NCBI GenBank assembly: GCA_014359885.1
Contig: JACIYN010000016.1
Location: 62,001-126,000, forward strand
Source of the DNA: Desulfacinum sp.
GTDB taxonomy: Bacteria; Desulfobacterota; Syntrophobacteria; Syntrophobacterales; DSM-9756
Direction: 5' to 3'
DNA length: 64,000 nucleotides
Shown: piece after piece, positions 45,012 through 53,129 of the stretch
How the letters are laid out: every line of letters begins with the position of its first letter
How positions within the stretch are numbered: the first letter of the stretch is position 1
Notes under the pieces: generated by a model
Seen by the model: the letters and a program-made list of their open reading frames with translations, nothing else
Databases searched by the model: none
Told to the model about the DNA's origin: nothing
Position numbers and translations under genes: made by a program

Positions 45012-47336
45012 ATGGCCAAGTCACTGCTGATCGTGGAAAGTCCCACCAAGGCGAGAACACTCAACCGGTACCTGGGCAAGGATTTCATCGTCAAGGCGTC
45101 CGTGGGGCATGTGAAGGACCTGCCGAAGACCAAGCTCGGCATCGACGTGGAAAACCGGTTCAAGCCCGAATACCAGGTGATTCGGGGCAAGAAAAAGGTG
45201 CTGAAGGAATTGAGCGATGCGGCGGCCAAGGCGGATGCCATCTACCTGGGGCCCGACCCGGACCGGGAGGGAGAGGCCATCGCCTGGCACATTGCGGAGG
45301 AGCTCAAGGCCAACGGCAAGCCGGTTCACCGCGTCCTTTTCTATGAACTGACCCACAAGGCCATCAAGGAGGCCTTGCAGCGCCCTGGGCAACTGAACCG
45401 GAACCTCTACGATGCCCAGCAGGCCCGCCGGATCCTGGATCGCCTGGTGGGTTATCTCATTTCACCGCTTCTGTGGGAAAAGGTGCGGCGGGGTTTGAGC
45501 GCCGGCCGCGTTCAGTCGGTGGCCCTGCGGCTGGTGTGCGAACGGGAACGAGAGATCCAGCGCTTCGAGCCCCAGGAGTACTGGTCCATCACGGCCCGTC
45601 TGGCCAAGCGGCCCGCCGAGGAAGCCGGCGGGGGGGATCAGGATTTCCTGGCCAAGCTGTGGCGGTGCGGGAAGAAGAAGGCGGAGATCTCCAACGAGGA
45701 AGAGGCTTCAGCCATCGTTCAGGCGGTGCAGGGTCGGATCTTTCGCGTTCAGAAGGTCGAAAAGAAACGCCGGCAACGCAAGGCGCCGCCTCCCTTCATC
45801 ACCAGCACCCTGCAGCAGGAGGCCGCCCGCAAACTTCGCTTTCCCGCCAAGAAGACCATGCGGGTGGCTCAAAGGCTCTACGAGGGCGTGGAGTTGGGAG
45901 ATGAGGGGGCGGTGGGCCTCATCACCTACATGCGTACGGACTCCACCCGCCTGGCCGATGAAGCGGTCCAGGCGGTCCGCCGGCACATCCAGGAGACCTA
46001 CGGCAAGGAGTATCTGCCGGGGCGGCCCGCGGTCTACAAGACCAAGTCGGCGGCCCAGGACGCCCACGAGGCCATACGGCCCACGGACGTTTTCCGGACT
46101 CCGGAATCGGTCAAAGACTATTTGGGGCGGGACGAACTGGCCCTCTATACCCTCATATGGAAGCGGTTCGTGGCCTGCCAGATGGCGCCGGCCCGCATCT
46201 TCCAGACGTCCGTGGACATCGGGGCCCTGCCGCAGGGTCGGAACGGGGAGGGGGGCTCTTCGGCGGCGTCCGGCATGGACTACATCTTTCGGGCCGCGGG
46301 GTCCGTCATTGAATTTCCGGGCTTCATGGTGCTCTACACCGAAAGCACGGACGAAGGGGACAAGGGGGAGGAGGACGAGGAAGCCCAGAGCCGGCTGCCC
46401 GATCTCCGGGAAGGGGAGGTGGTGGATCTCAAGAAGCTCATCCCCAAGCAGCACTTCACCCAGCCTCCGCCCCGCTATACGGAAGCCAGCCTGATCCGCG
46501 AACTGGAGGAGAAGGGGATCGGCAGGCCCAGTACCTACGCCACCATCGTTTCCACCATCGTGGACCGGGAGTACGTGAAACAGAACCGCCGGCAGCTGAC
46601 TCCCACGGAACTGGGGTTCATCATCAACGACCTGCTGGTGCAGCATTTCCCGGACATCGTGGACGTGGAATTCACGGCCAGGATGGAAAGGAGCCTGGAT
46701 GAGGTGGAGCAGGGCGCCTCGCCCTACATCCGGGTGCTGGAGGAGTTCTACAGCCGCTTTCAAGAGACCCTCACGGAAGCCCAAAGGGATATGCTTAACC
46801 TCCGGGTGGCCGGGCTGCCCACGGGGCTGTCGTGCCCCCAATGCGGAAAACCGCTCCACATCCGTTTCAGCCGCAACGGCCCCTTTTTGGCCTGCACGGG
46901 TTACCCGGACTGTACCTTCTCCTCCAACTACGAAAGGGACGAGAAGGGGGCCATCCGGCTGGTGGAGCAGGAAACCACCACGGAACTCTGCGAAAAGTGC
47001 GGCAGTCCCATGGTGGTCAAACAGGGGCGTTTCGGGGAATTCCTGGCGTGCAGCGCCTATCCCAAGTGCAGGAACACCAAACCCATCGGCATGGGCATCG
47101 CCTGCCCCCGGGAAGGGTGCGACGGGGAGCTGGTGGAGCGATTCAGCAAGCGGGGCCGGAAATTCTACGGGTGCAACCGCTATCCGGACTGTGATCTTGT
47201 ACTGTGGAACCGACCGGTCGCCATCACCTGCGCCCAATGCGGATCCCCGGCCATGGTGGAACGGGTGAGCAAGAAGGGCGACAGGACCTACACGTGCGCC
47301 CGGCCGGGATGCGGATACAAGTTCAGCGATACCTGA
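45012..47336 (+). CDS. topA: DNA topoisomerase I
   Basis: 774 residues. Toprim domain starts KSLLIVESPTKARTLNRYLG with GPDPDREGEAIAWHI, active-site Tyr in TYMRTDSTRLADEAVQ (GLITYMRTD), and the C-terminal region carries three to four zinc-finger motifs (CPQCGKPL, CEKCGSPM, CAQCGSPA). It relaxes negative supercoils via a 5'-phosphotyrosine intermediate. The start is at 45012, 66 nt after dprA. An additional CPREGCDGELVERF segment precedes the last finger. Confidence 0.96.
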   Translation: MAKSLLIVESPTKARTLNRYLGKDFIVKASVGHVKDLPKTKLGIDVENRFKPEYQVIRGKKKVLKELSDAAAKADAIYLGPDPDREGEAIAWHIAEELKANGKPVHRVLFYELTHKAIKEALQRPGQLNRNLYDAQQARRILDRLVGYLISPLLWEKVRRGLSAGRVQSVALRLVCEREREIQRFEPQEYWSITARLAKRPAEEAGGGDQDFLAKLWRCGKKKAEISNEEEASAIVQAVQGRIFRVQKVEKKRRQRKAPPPFITSTLQQEAARKLRFPAKKTMRVAQRLYEGVELGDEGAVGLITYMRTDSTRLADEAVQAVRRHIQETYGKEYLPGRPAVYKTKSAAQDAHEAIRPTDVFRTPESVKDYLGRDELALYTLIWKRFVACQMAPARIFQTSVDIGALPQGRNGEGGSSAASGMDYIFRAAGSVIEFPGFMVLYTESTDEGDKGEEDEEAQSRLPDLREGEVVDLKKLIPKQHFTQPPPRYTEASLIRELEEKGIGRPSTYATIVSTIVDREYVKQNRRQLTPTELGFIINDLLVQHFPDIVDVEFTARMERSLDEVEQGASPYIRVLEEFYSRFQETLTEAQRDMLNLRVAGLPTGLSCPQCGKPLHIRFSRNGPFLACTGYPDCTFSSNYERDEKGAIRLVEQETTTELCEKCGSPMVVKQGRFGEFLACSAYPKCRNTKPIGMGIACPREGCDGELVERFSKRGRKFYGCNRYPDCDLVLWNRPVAITCAQCGSPAMVERVSKKGDRTYTCARPGCGYKFSDT

Positions 47337-47356
47337 CAAGGGGCGTTGCGGGAACG

Positions 47357-48145
47357 ATGGATCACGGGAGTATGGAGCCCATTTTCCGTTTCTTCTTTTT
47401 CGCTCTGGGGTGCTGCCTGGGGAGTTTTTTCAACGTGGTGATCCACAGGCTGCCCCGGGGAGAGTCCATCGTGTCGCCGGGATCCCGGTGCCCTTCCTGC
47501 GGATCGGGCATCGCCTGGTACGACAACATCCCGCTCTTGAGCTACCTGCTGCTCCGGGGGCGGTGCCGACACTGCAACGCGCGCATCTCGCTGCGATACC
47601 CGCTGGTGGAGCTGCTCACAGGCGTCCTGGTGTTTCTGCTCTACCGGCAATTCGGCCTGGGGGTTTCCTTTTTCGTCTTCTTTGTCTTTGCGGCCCTGCT
47701 GGTTCTCATCGCCTTCATCGACCTGGATACCTATCTCATTCCGGACGTCTTGTCCCTTTCCGGGCTGACAGTGGGGCTGGCCGCGTCCTTCGTGGGAAGC
47801 CACATCACCTGGATCGATTCGGTGATGGGAGTGCTCCTGGGAGGCGGCCTTTTCTACGCCGTGGCCTGGGCCTACCAGGTGCTCCGGAAACAGGACGGCT
47901 TGGGCGGCGGGGATATCAAACTGCTCGCCATGATCGGGGCCTTTACAGGCTGGCAGGGGGTTCTATTCACCATTTTCCTATCTTCCGTGGTGGGGACGGT
48001 GGTCGGCCTGGCGGTGATGCTCCGTCGGGGCCAGGGAATGGCCGCACGCATCCCCTTCGGGCCCTTCCTGTCCCTGGCGGCCCTCTGTTATCTTTTCTGG
48101 GGTAAGACTTGGGTTCGATGGTATTTCGGCCTCTTGTCCGGGTAA
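47357..48145 (+). CDS. pilD: Prepilin peptidase / leader peptidase (type IV pilin)
   Basis: 262 residues, about eight hydrophobic spans. LGSFFNVVIHRLPRGESIV and two CxxC pairs (CPSCGSG, CRHCNAR) match the methyltransferase/zinc part; the aspartic protease motifs are FIDLDTYLIPD and GGGDIKLLAMIGAFTGW. It cleaves and N-methylates type IV pilin-like prepilins at the inner membrane. ATG at 47357 has GGGAACG upstream; ATG 47372 gives five residues less. Its pilin partners are not in the window. Confidence 0.94.
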   Translation: MDHGSMEPIFRFFFFALGCCLGSFFNVVIHRLPRGESIVSPGSRCPSCGSGIAWYDNIPLLSYLLLRGRCRHCNARISLRYPLVELLTGVLVFLLYRQFGLGVSFFVFFVFAALLVLIAFIDLDTYLIPDVLSLSGLTVGLAASFVGSHITWIDSVMGVLLGGGLFYAVAWAYQVLRKQDGLGGGDIKLLAMIGAFTGWQGVLFTIFLSSVVGTVVGLAVMLRRGQGMAARIPFGPFLSLAALCYLFWGKTWVRWYFGLLSG

Positions 48146-48213
48146 TCTCCCCGTTTCCCTCCGGAAGAGGGAGATGGGCCGGCTGCAGCCGACAGACAAC
48201 AGGCCGCGGCGAA

Positions 48214-48327
48214 CGGATCACGGATTAAGGATTAAGGATTAAGGATTAAGGATTAAGGATTAAGGATTACGGACCACGGATCACGGATTACGGATCACGG
48301 ATTACGGACACACGGACACACGGACCC
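48214..48327. repeat. Heptanucleotide tandem array upstream of rsmE
   Basis: Sixteen or so units of CGGATYA/AGGATTA, with six identical AGGATTA in a row (48228-48269), turning into two 8-bp CGGACACA units and CGGACCC. It ends one base before the rsmE ATG, so the array occupies the position of the Shine-Dalgarno. Confidence 0.95.
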
Positions 48328-48328
48328 G

Positions 48329-49099
48329 ATGACGCGCAGAAGGTTCTTTCAAGAGGATCTGAAAGAAGGCCAGGACGAGATTCTTCTGGACGAGAAGACG
48401 TCCCACCACCTTCTGCGCGTGCTGCGGATGGGCCCCGGCGCCCGGGTTGAGGTCTGCAATGGTCGGGGCTTGTCCGCAACCACCCGCATCCAGGAGTGCC
48501 GCGGCGGACAGGCCGTGGTTGTCCCCGAGAGCTGGCACGTCACGGATCCGCCCCCGCTGGGCATCTGCCTGGCCGTGCCTCTGGCCAAGTCCGACCGGAT
48601 GGATGCGGTGGTCCGGCAGGCGGTGGAACTGGGGGTGACCCGCCTTCTGTGCTTCCGTGCTCGACGGAGCCAATACGCCCTGGAGGGAGAACGGAAGGAG
48701 AAAAGGATTTCGCGCTATATCAAGATCGCTCGGGAAGCCCTGTGCCAGTGCGGAAGGGCGTGGCTGCCGGACCTGGATGTGGTGGATTCGCCTCGGCACT
48801 TGCTGGAGGCCGTCGGTCGGCAAGGTGCCCCTGAATTCTTGGGATTGCTGGCTTTCGAGGCACAACCCCGCCGGAGCCTTCTTTCGGTATGGCGGGCCCA
48901 TCCCATGGCGCGACACCTGGTCTGTGCGGTGGGGCCGGAAGGGGGATGGGAGCCCGGGGAGGTGGCCATGTTTCGAGATCGAGGATTCATCCCGGTGTCC
49001 CTCGGGCCGCACATCCTGAGATTCGAGACGGCGTGCGTTGCCATGGCTGCCGGCGTGCAGCTGCTCTGGGGCGAGCAGAGCCATACCATGAACCCGTAA
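48329..49099 (+). CDS. rsmE: 16S rRNA m3U1498 methyltransferase
   Basis: 256 residues. RRRFFQEDL start and HHLLRVLRMGPGARVEVC match the PUA-like N-terminal domain; AVPLAKSDRMDAVVRQAVELGVTRLL, the trefoil-knot motifs AVGPEGGWEPGEV and SLGPHILRFETACVAM identify the SPOUT methyltransferase. It methylates U1498 in the small subunit decoding region using SAM. No Shine-Dalgarno is present because the heptamer array abuts the ATG; the start is nevertheless the right place by family alignment. Confidence 0.95.
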   Translation: MTRRRFFQEDLKEGQDEILLDEKTSHHLLRVLRMGPGARVEVCNGRGLSATTRIQECRGGQAVVVPESWHVTDPPPLGICLAVPLAKSDRMDAVVRQAVELGVTRLLCFRARRSQYALEGERKEKRISRYIKIAREALCQCGRAWLPDLDVVDSPRHLLEAVGRQGAPEFLGLLAFEAQPRRSLLSVWRAHPMARHLVCAVGPEGGWEPGEVAMFRDRGFIPVSLGPHILRFETACVAMAAGVQLLWGEQSHTMNP

Positions 49100-49115
49100 A
49101 GACGAGGATAGGGCC

Positions 49116-50030
49116 ATGAGATGCAGCAAGTGCGGCTTTGTGAGCTTTGATTATCTGGATGCTTGCAAGAAGTGTGGAACGGATCTCGGCGCCGTGCGCC
49201 GGGAACTCAATCTGTTCGATTTTCGCCCGGAAGTGCCGGCGTTCGTGGCCAAGGCCATCGAGGCCCTGACCAGTCCCTATGTTCCTCAGCCCGAGGAGGC
49301 CCTGTCCGACGAAGCCCAGGAGATTTCCCTGGACGTGATCGACGAGATCGACCTGGCGGCCCAAGCTTCGGAGACCGACGGGGAACTGACGCTGGAGTTG
49401 CTGGACGAAGAGGAGCAGGAGGAGGTGGTTCTGCCCGAACCAGAGGGCGACGCCGCTCCGGAAGTCCCGCTGGGAGCCGCTGACGGGGATGAGCTGGTTC
49501 TGGACCTGGGAGCCCTGGAGGAAGCGGATGGGCAGGACACGGCGGCTTCCTTTTCCGAGAACGAGTTGAGTCTGGGCATCGAACCGGTGGGGGAAGCCGA
49601 AGAGGAAGGCGAGGTGGTCTATGAATTGGACGATGAAGACCAACTGGCCGAGGAGAGCCTGGACAAGCTTCGCCGGGAGCTGGAGTCGGCGGAGGAGCTG
49701 ATGGATCGGATCGAGGGGCCTGACGAGCCGGAGGAAGGCGAAGACACGGTGGTGGTCTTGGAGCAGGACGATCAAGGGGTGGCCGTTCAGGAATTCGTGT
49801 TGGAAAGTGTGGATGAACAGAGGGCTCCGGAAGAAGACGGTGCGCCTCTGGAACTGGATCTGGGAGAGTTTGACGAAATCTCCGAGGACGAGACCCTGGA
49901 CGACGATGAGGCCGAACAGAGCAGTGCCTCCGGTCAGGTGGAGATTTTGCCGGAAGAGGCGGGGCTCATCCTGGAGCTGGAAGATGGTCTGATCCTGGAG
50001 CCGGACGAGGATGAAGAGGAGGAGAAGTAG
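49116..50030 (+). CDS. Acidic zinc-ribbon protein of unknown function
   Basis: 304 residues. The first 25 form a CxxC...CxxC zinc ribbon (CSKCGFVSFDYLDACKKCG). The remaining 280 are strongly acidic, with many Asp/Glu, repeated LELD and LEL-type patterns and almost no basic residues, probably mostly disordered. No catalytic motif and no signal peptide. rsmE lies 16 nt upstream, so co-transcription is likely; a promoter for tRNA-Phe follows. Similar zinc-ribbon plus acidic tail proteins are common but uncharacterised in Deltaproteobacteria. A charge-based binding role is a guess. Confidence 0.8.
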   Translation: MRCSKCGFVSFDYLDACKKCGTDLGAVRRELNLFDFRPEVPAFVAKAIEALTSPYVPQPEEALSDEAQEISLDVIDEIDLAAQASETDGELTLELLDEEEQEEVVLPEPEGDAAPEVPLGAADGDELVLDLGALEEADGQDTAASFSENELSLGIEPVGEAEEEGEVVYELDDEDQLAEESLDKLRRELESAEELMDRIEGPDEPEEGEDTVVVLEQDDQGVAVQEFVLESVDEQRAPEEDGAPLELDLGEFDEISEDETLDDDEAEQSSASGQVEILPEEAGLILELEDGLILEPDEDEEEEK

Positions 50031-50059
50031 TGGCTCGGGAGCCCTTTCCCATAAAGTGC

Positions 50060-50087
50060 TTGACAACTTCACGGGCGATCCTGTAAT
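50060..50087 (+). promoter_or_regulatory. Promoter of tRNA-Phe
   Basis: TTGACA (50060-50065), 16-bp spacer, TGTAAT (50082-50087), 15 bp before the mature tRNA 5' end. Confidence 0.8.
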
Positions 50088-50102
50088 TTCGCCCTCGGTT
50101 TC

Positions 50103-50178
50103 GGCGAGGTAGCTCAGTCGGTAGAGCAGTGGACTGAAAATCCTCGTGTCCCCAGTTCGATTCTGGGCCTCGCCACCA
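50103..50178 (+). tRNA. tRNA-Phe (GAA)
   Basis: 76 nt with a 7-bp acceptor stem GGCGAGG/CCTCGCC, discriminator A and encoded CCA. The anticodon loop is CTGAAAA, reading GAA, and the T arm has GTTCGATTC. All arms pair without mismatch that I can see. Confidence 0.97.
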
Positions 50179-50224
50179 TGAGCCATCATCCATTTTTTGG
50201 GGGCCACCCCCCCAAGCTTCAGGC

Positions 50225-50255
50225 AAAGCCCGCCACCAGCGGGCTTTGCTGTTTT
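50225..50255 (+). terminator. Intrinsic terminator after tRNA-Phe
   Basis: 9-bp perfect stem AAAGCCCGC/GCGGGCTTT with loop CACCA, then GCTGTTTT. The next gene begins 18 bp further on. Confidence 0.85.
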
Positions 50256-50272
50256 GGGAGCATGCACACACC

Positions 50273-50896
50273 ATGGACGTTCGCGTTGTCAGGGTCGATC
50301 ATTTTGGTGCCGAGGATCTTCTGGAGCGGCTGCGCCGGGTGACGCTGCTCAAGCGCCCCGAGGTGCTGGTGTACAAAGATGCGGCCATCAGCTTGGAAGA
50401 GATGTCCACGGAAGACATGTACCCGGCCCAGCGCTACGTGCTGGTCCAGGAACTCCAGAAGGTCCGGCATCTCAAGTGGGAACTGGAGCGTTTCGGATAC
50501 GACCTTTTCCGCCTGAACGGCTATCTCAAGGTGTGGGTGGAAGGGGCGGAAGGGCCCATCGATGTGCTGCCGCCCATCGTGGAAGAGTCCGTGGAGCGGA
50601 ACGGGAGGGTGATCCCAATCATCAACGACGGCATGCACCGGCTCTTTCTGGCGCATCTGGAATGGACCACGCCCCAGGTGGTCTTTGTCCGGGGACTCCC
50701 CAAGGATCTTCCCTATTACGCCTTCCCCAATCCCCGACAGTGGGACGGCATTGAGCTCGTGGAGGAATTGCCCGAAGGCTACATCAAGAAGTGGCACCGC
50801 ATCCGCGACTACCACTCCCTGTACCGGAATTTCAATTCCGCCTTCGACAACGTGGGCGCGCCCCGAGGGAATTTCACCAAGAAGAAGGCGTCCTGA
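50273..50896 (+). CDS. Conserved-looking hypothetical protein
   Basis: 207 residues, soluble. The central part (VLPPIVEESVERNGRVIPI then NDGMHRLFLAHLEWTTPQVVFVRGLP) resembles a ParB/sulfiredoxin-like fold, in which NDGMHRL occupies the place of the usual GxxR/H motif, but this is only a fold suggestion. KWHRIRDYHSLYRNFNSAFDNVG follows. No signal peptide. The ATG at 50273 is directly behind the tRNA-Phe terminator, with GGGAGC about 12 bases upstream, so the gene may be read by terminator leakage or its own weak promoter. It precedes convergent ddl. Function unknown. Confidence 0.75.
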   Translation: MDVRVVRVDHFGAEDLLERLRRVTLLKRPEVLVYKDAAISLEEMSTEDMYPAQRYVLVQELQKVRHLKWELERFGYDLFRLNGYLKVWVEGAEGPIDVLPPIVEESVERNGRVIPIINDGMHRLFLAHLEWTTPQVVFVRGLPKDLPYYAFPNPRQWDGIELVEELPEGYIKKWHRIRDYHSLYRNFNSAFDNVGAPRGNFTKKKAS

Positions 50897-50921
50897 GCCT
50901 CGCCGGGGTCAGGAATCGCCT

Positions 50922-51866
50922 CTAATCCTTTTCCAAGGCCAGTTCAATGAGCCGGTCCAGGAGCCGACTGAAGCTGATTCCGGCGGCCGCTGCGGCCTGG
51001 GGGTAGAGGCTCGTCGCGGTCATCCCCGGGATCGTGTTGGTCTCCAGCACGACGATTTCCCCTTCGCGGGAAACGATCATGTCCGTTCGGCTGTAGCCGC
51101 GGCAGCACAGGGCCCTGTGGGCGCGGAGGGCATAATCCTGGGCCTTGCGCTTGATATCCTCGGGTACCCGGGCCGGGCAAATCTCCCGGGTGGCTCCCGG
51201 AGTGTACTTGGCGTCGTAGTCGAAAAATTCGTAGCCCTCCCCGGGGATGATTTCCACCAAGGGAAGGGCTTCCAGGTCATGGTTGCCCAGGACCCCCGCC
51301 GTGATTTCCGTGCCCGCGACAAACTTTTCCACCAGGCACCTCTTGTCGTAGCGCCAGGCCTTTTCCAGCGCGTCCGCAAGATCCCCTTCCTTCTTCACGA
51401 TGCTCAGGCCGATGCTGGATCCTTCGTGTTCCGGCTTGACGACCAGGGGCAGCCCCAGGGAATCCACAAGCTCCTGAAGCGACGGCGGAGGCGCCTTCCG
51501 GTCCGCAATGGCATAAGGCGCAACGGGCAGCCCGGCCTGCTGGTAAAGGTGCTTGCTGACGATCTTGTTCATGGCGACGGCGCTGCCCAGGACCCCGCTT
51601 CCATGGTAGGGAATGCCCAGGCATTCCAGGAAGCCCTGGATGGCTCCGTCTTCTCCCAGCCGGCCATGAAGGATCACCAGGGCCACGTCGATGGAAGAAG
51701 CATCCTGGACAAGTCGTGGCAAATCATCCCTGGGATCGTACCGGCGAACTTCGTACCTGGTCTTGTCCAGCGCCTCGTAGACCTGCTGCGCGCTCTTGAG
51801 GGACACCTCCCGTTCGGCGGAAACGCCCCCCGCCAAAAGGGCGACCCGAAGCTTGCTTTCACTCAT
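50922..51866 (-). CDS. ddl: D-alanine--D-alanine ligase
   Basis: 314 residues, ATP-grasp. RVALLAGGVSAEREVSLKSA at the start, PLVVKPEHEGSSIGLSIVKKEGD for ATP binding, then EITAGVLGNHDLEALPLVEI and NTIPGMTATSLYPQAAAAAGISF, the family C-terminal signature. It makes D-Ala-D-Ala for peptidoglycan in the cytoplasm. Start at 51866 follows GGAAGGAACG. The HD gene lies 78 bp upstream on the same strand. Confidence 0.96.
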   Translation of the reverse strand: MSESKLRVALLAGGVSAEREVSLKSAQQVYEALDKTRYEVRRYDPRDDLPRLVQDASSIDVALVILHGRLGEDGAIQGFLECLGIPYHGSGVLGSAVAMNKIVSKHLYQQAGLPVAPYAIADRKAPPPSLQELVDSLGLPLVVKPEHEGSSIGLSIVKKEGDLADALEKAWRYDKRCLVEKFVAGTEITAGVLGNHDLEALPLVEIIPGEGYEFFDYDAKYTPGATREICPARVPEDIKRKAQDYALRAHRALCCRGYSRTDMIVSREGEIVVLETNTIPGMTATSLYPQAAAAAGISFSRLLDRLIELALEKD

Positions 51867-51944
51867 GACGTTCCTTCCCTTGAGGACATGATGAATATGG
51901 GGCTGTTCTCCCTGCGGGGCACACAGCCGTGGCCCCGGGCATCT

Positions 51945-52550
51945 TCAGTAAATGGACATCTCCGGGCATGCCGGGTCCCGGCCCAGGGTGCCCAACAGAT
52001 CTCTTGAATTCACGAATCGGGGTAGCTCTTCCGGAGTCAGCGGGGTGTGGGAGAAGATCCTCCCTTCCAGGATCCGATAGAGTTCCAAGCGGCGCCTGAG
52101 ATCTTCCCGGATCGCCTCTGTCCTGCCGTACCGCAGGATCAGGTCTTCGAAACGCTCTTCCAGCCCCACGATGCGGTCGTGTTTCACTCGCTTATCGGCG
52201 TAGTTGACCAGGACGGACTCGGTGACGGGTCCTCGGGCCATGGCGGGATCCATCAGAGTGTGGTCCCGCACGATGGGAGCGACCTGGTCCCATCCCCAGC
52301 GGCGCAAGAGGGAGTAGCCGAGCTGGGCGTGGTTTTCCCCTGTCTGCAGGGAGAGCCCCTTGGCGATGTCGTGCAGGAGTCCGCCTGCCCGCACCAGATC
52401 CACGTTCACGCGGTGGCTGTTCCGGTTGAGGTGCGAGGCCAACACTTCCGCCACCAATGCCACTTTTCGACTGTGTTCCCTGATGTGGGGAGGCACCTGG
52501 GCCTTTTCCAACAATTCCAAGCATTGAGCCACAGAGGGGATCGCACCCAC
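51945..52550 (-). CDS. HD-domain phosphohydrolase
   Basis: 201 residues. HD motif: HIREHSRKVALVAEVLASHL, GGLLHDIAKGL (the HD pair), NHAQLGY and further ADKRVKHDRI, matching small metal-dependent phosphohydrolases. Substrate unknown; relatives act on nucleotides or nucleic-acid-related metabolites. GTG start at 52550, selected for AAGGAGG at about ten bases upstream. Same direction as ddl, possibly one operon. The 579-bp gap upstream separates it from the divergent DnaA-like gene. Confidence 0.85.
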   Translation of the reverse strand: MGAIPSVAQCLELLEKAQVPPHIREHSRKVALVAEVLASHLNRNSHRVNVDLVRAGGLLHDIAKGLSLQTGENHAQLGYSLLRRWGWDQVAPIVRDHTLMDPAMARGPVTESVLVNYADKRVKHDRIVGLEERFEDLILRYGRTEAIREDLRRRLELYRILEGRIFSHTPLTPEELPRFVNSRDLLGTLGRDPACPEMSIY

Positions 52551-53129
52551 GAACCTGGACCTCCTTCGTTTCGAATTTCCTCTTTCGCCTACCCTACCAT
52601 AAAGAATTGATTATTCAATGCGGGAGGAGCTGTCCCCCCACGCTTGTCACCTAATCGTCGAAAAAGTGCAAATGGGAGAGAAAAGAGGAGTTCCAGGGGG
52701 AATTCTAATGTTGCGATTCGAGCGAGTGGGGGAACAACAACTCGATATTCCGATCGAAAAGCCTCGATCCCAAAGAGTCTGAAGAGTCAAGTAGTTGAAT
52801 GAGCCTTGACTGTAACATCCCTGCATCAAAAGCAGAAACATCCCCAGAGCGAAGATGGGGAAAGGAGGCCAAATTCAGCCAGAGTGACTTTGACGGTGAA
52901 CGGCAATCCGCCTATCTATGACATCACCGTGCCGGTGCTTCCGGGTTTCTTGGGTGCACGGCCGGTGGCTTTTCCTTCTCCCGCACATGCTGAGAAAACA
53001 TTGCTCATTCGCCCTTGGCCGTGTTCCGTGCCACTACCCCGACTCTGGTTTGTGCCTTTCGCGGGTGTGGAGCGGCTTGGTGTTGCCCAGTGGGCGGTTA
53101 CGGGAAACTCGAAGCGATCTCGGAGGACC
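52551..53129. other. 579-bp divergent region upstream of the DnaA-like gene
   Basis: More AT-rich than surrounding sequence between about 52570 and 52800. One frame stays open into the DnaA-like gene but is not protein-like. I searched for TTATNCACA boxes on both strands and found none, and dnaN, rpmH or gidA are absent, so it is not supported as oriC. A promoter candidate lies at 52890. Confidence 0.5.
52890..52918 (+). promoter_or_regulatory. Promoter candidate for the DnaA-like gene
   Basis: TTGACG (52890-52895), 17-bp spacer, TATCTA (52913-52918), about 210 bp before the ATG. Confidence 0.5.

Noticed and set aside
48214..48327. CRISPR array
   Set aside because: Direct 7-bp units without spacers and no cas genes; it is a simple tandem repeat.
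52806..53129. N-terminal extension of the DnaA-like gene in the same frame
   Set aside because: It has no DnaA domain I features and a GGAGG plus ATG at 53130 starts at the right place.
52551..53129. Replication origin next to the DnaA-like gene
   Set aside because: No TTATNCACA-like boxes found by eye on either strand, no dnaN, rpmH or gidA nearby, and the DnaA-like protein is atypical.
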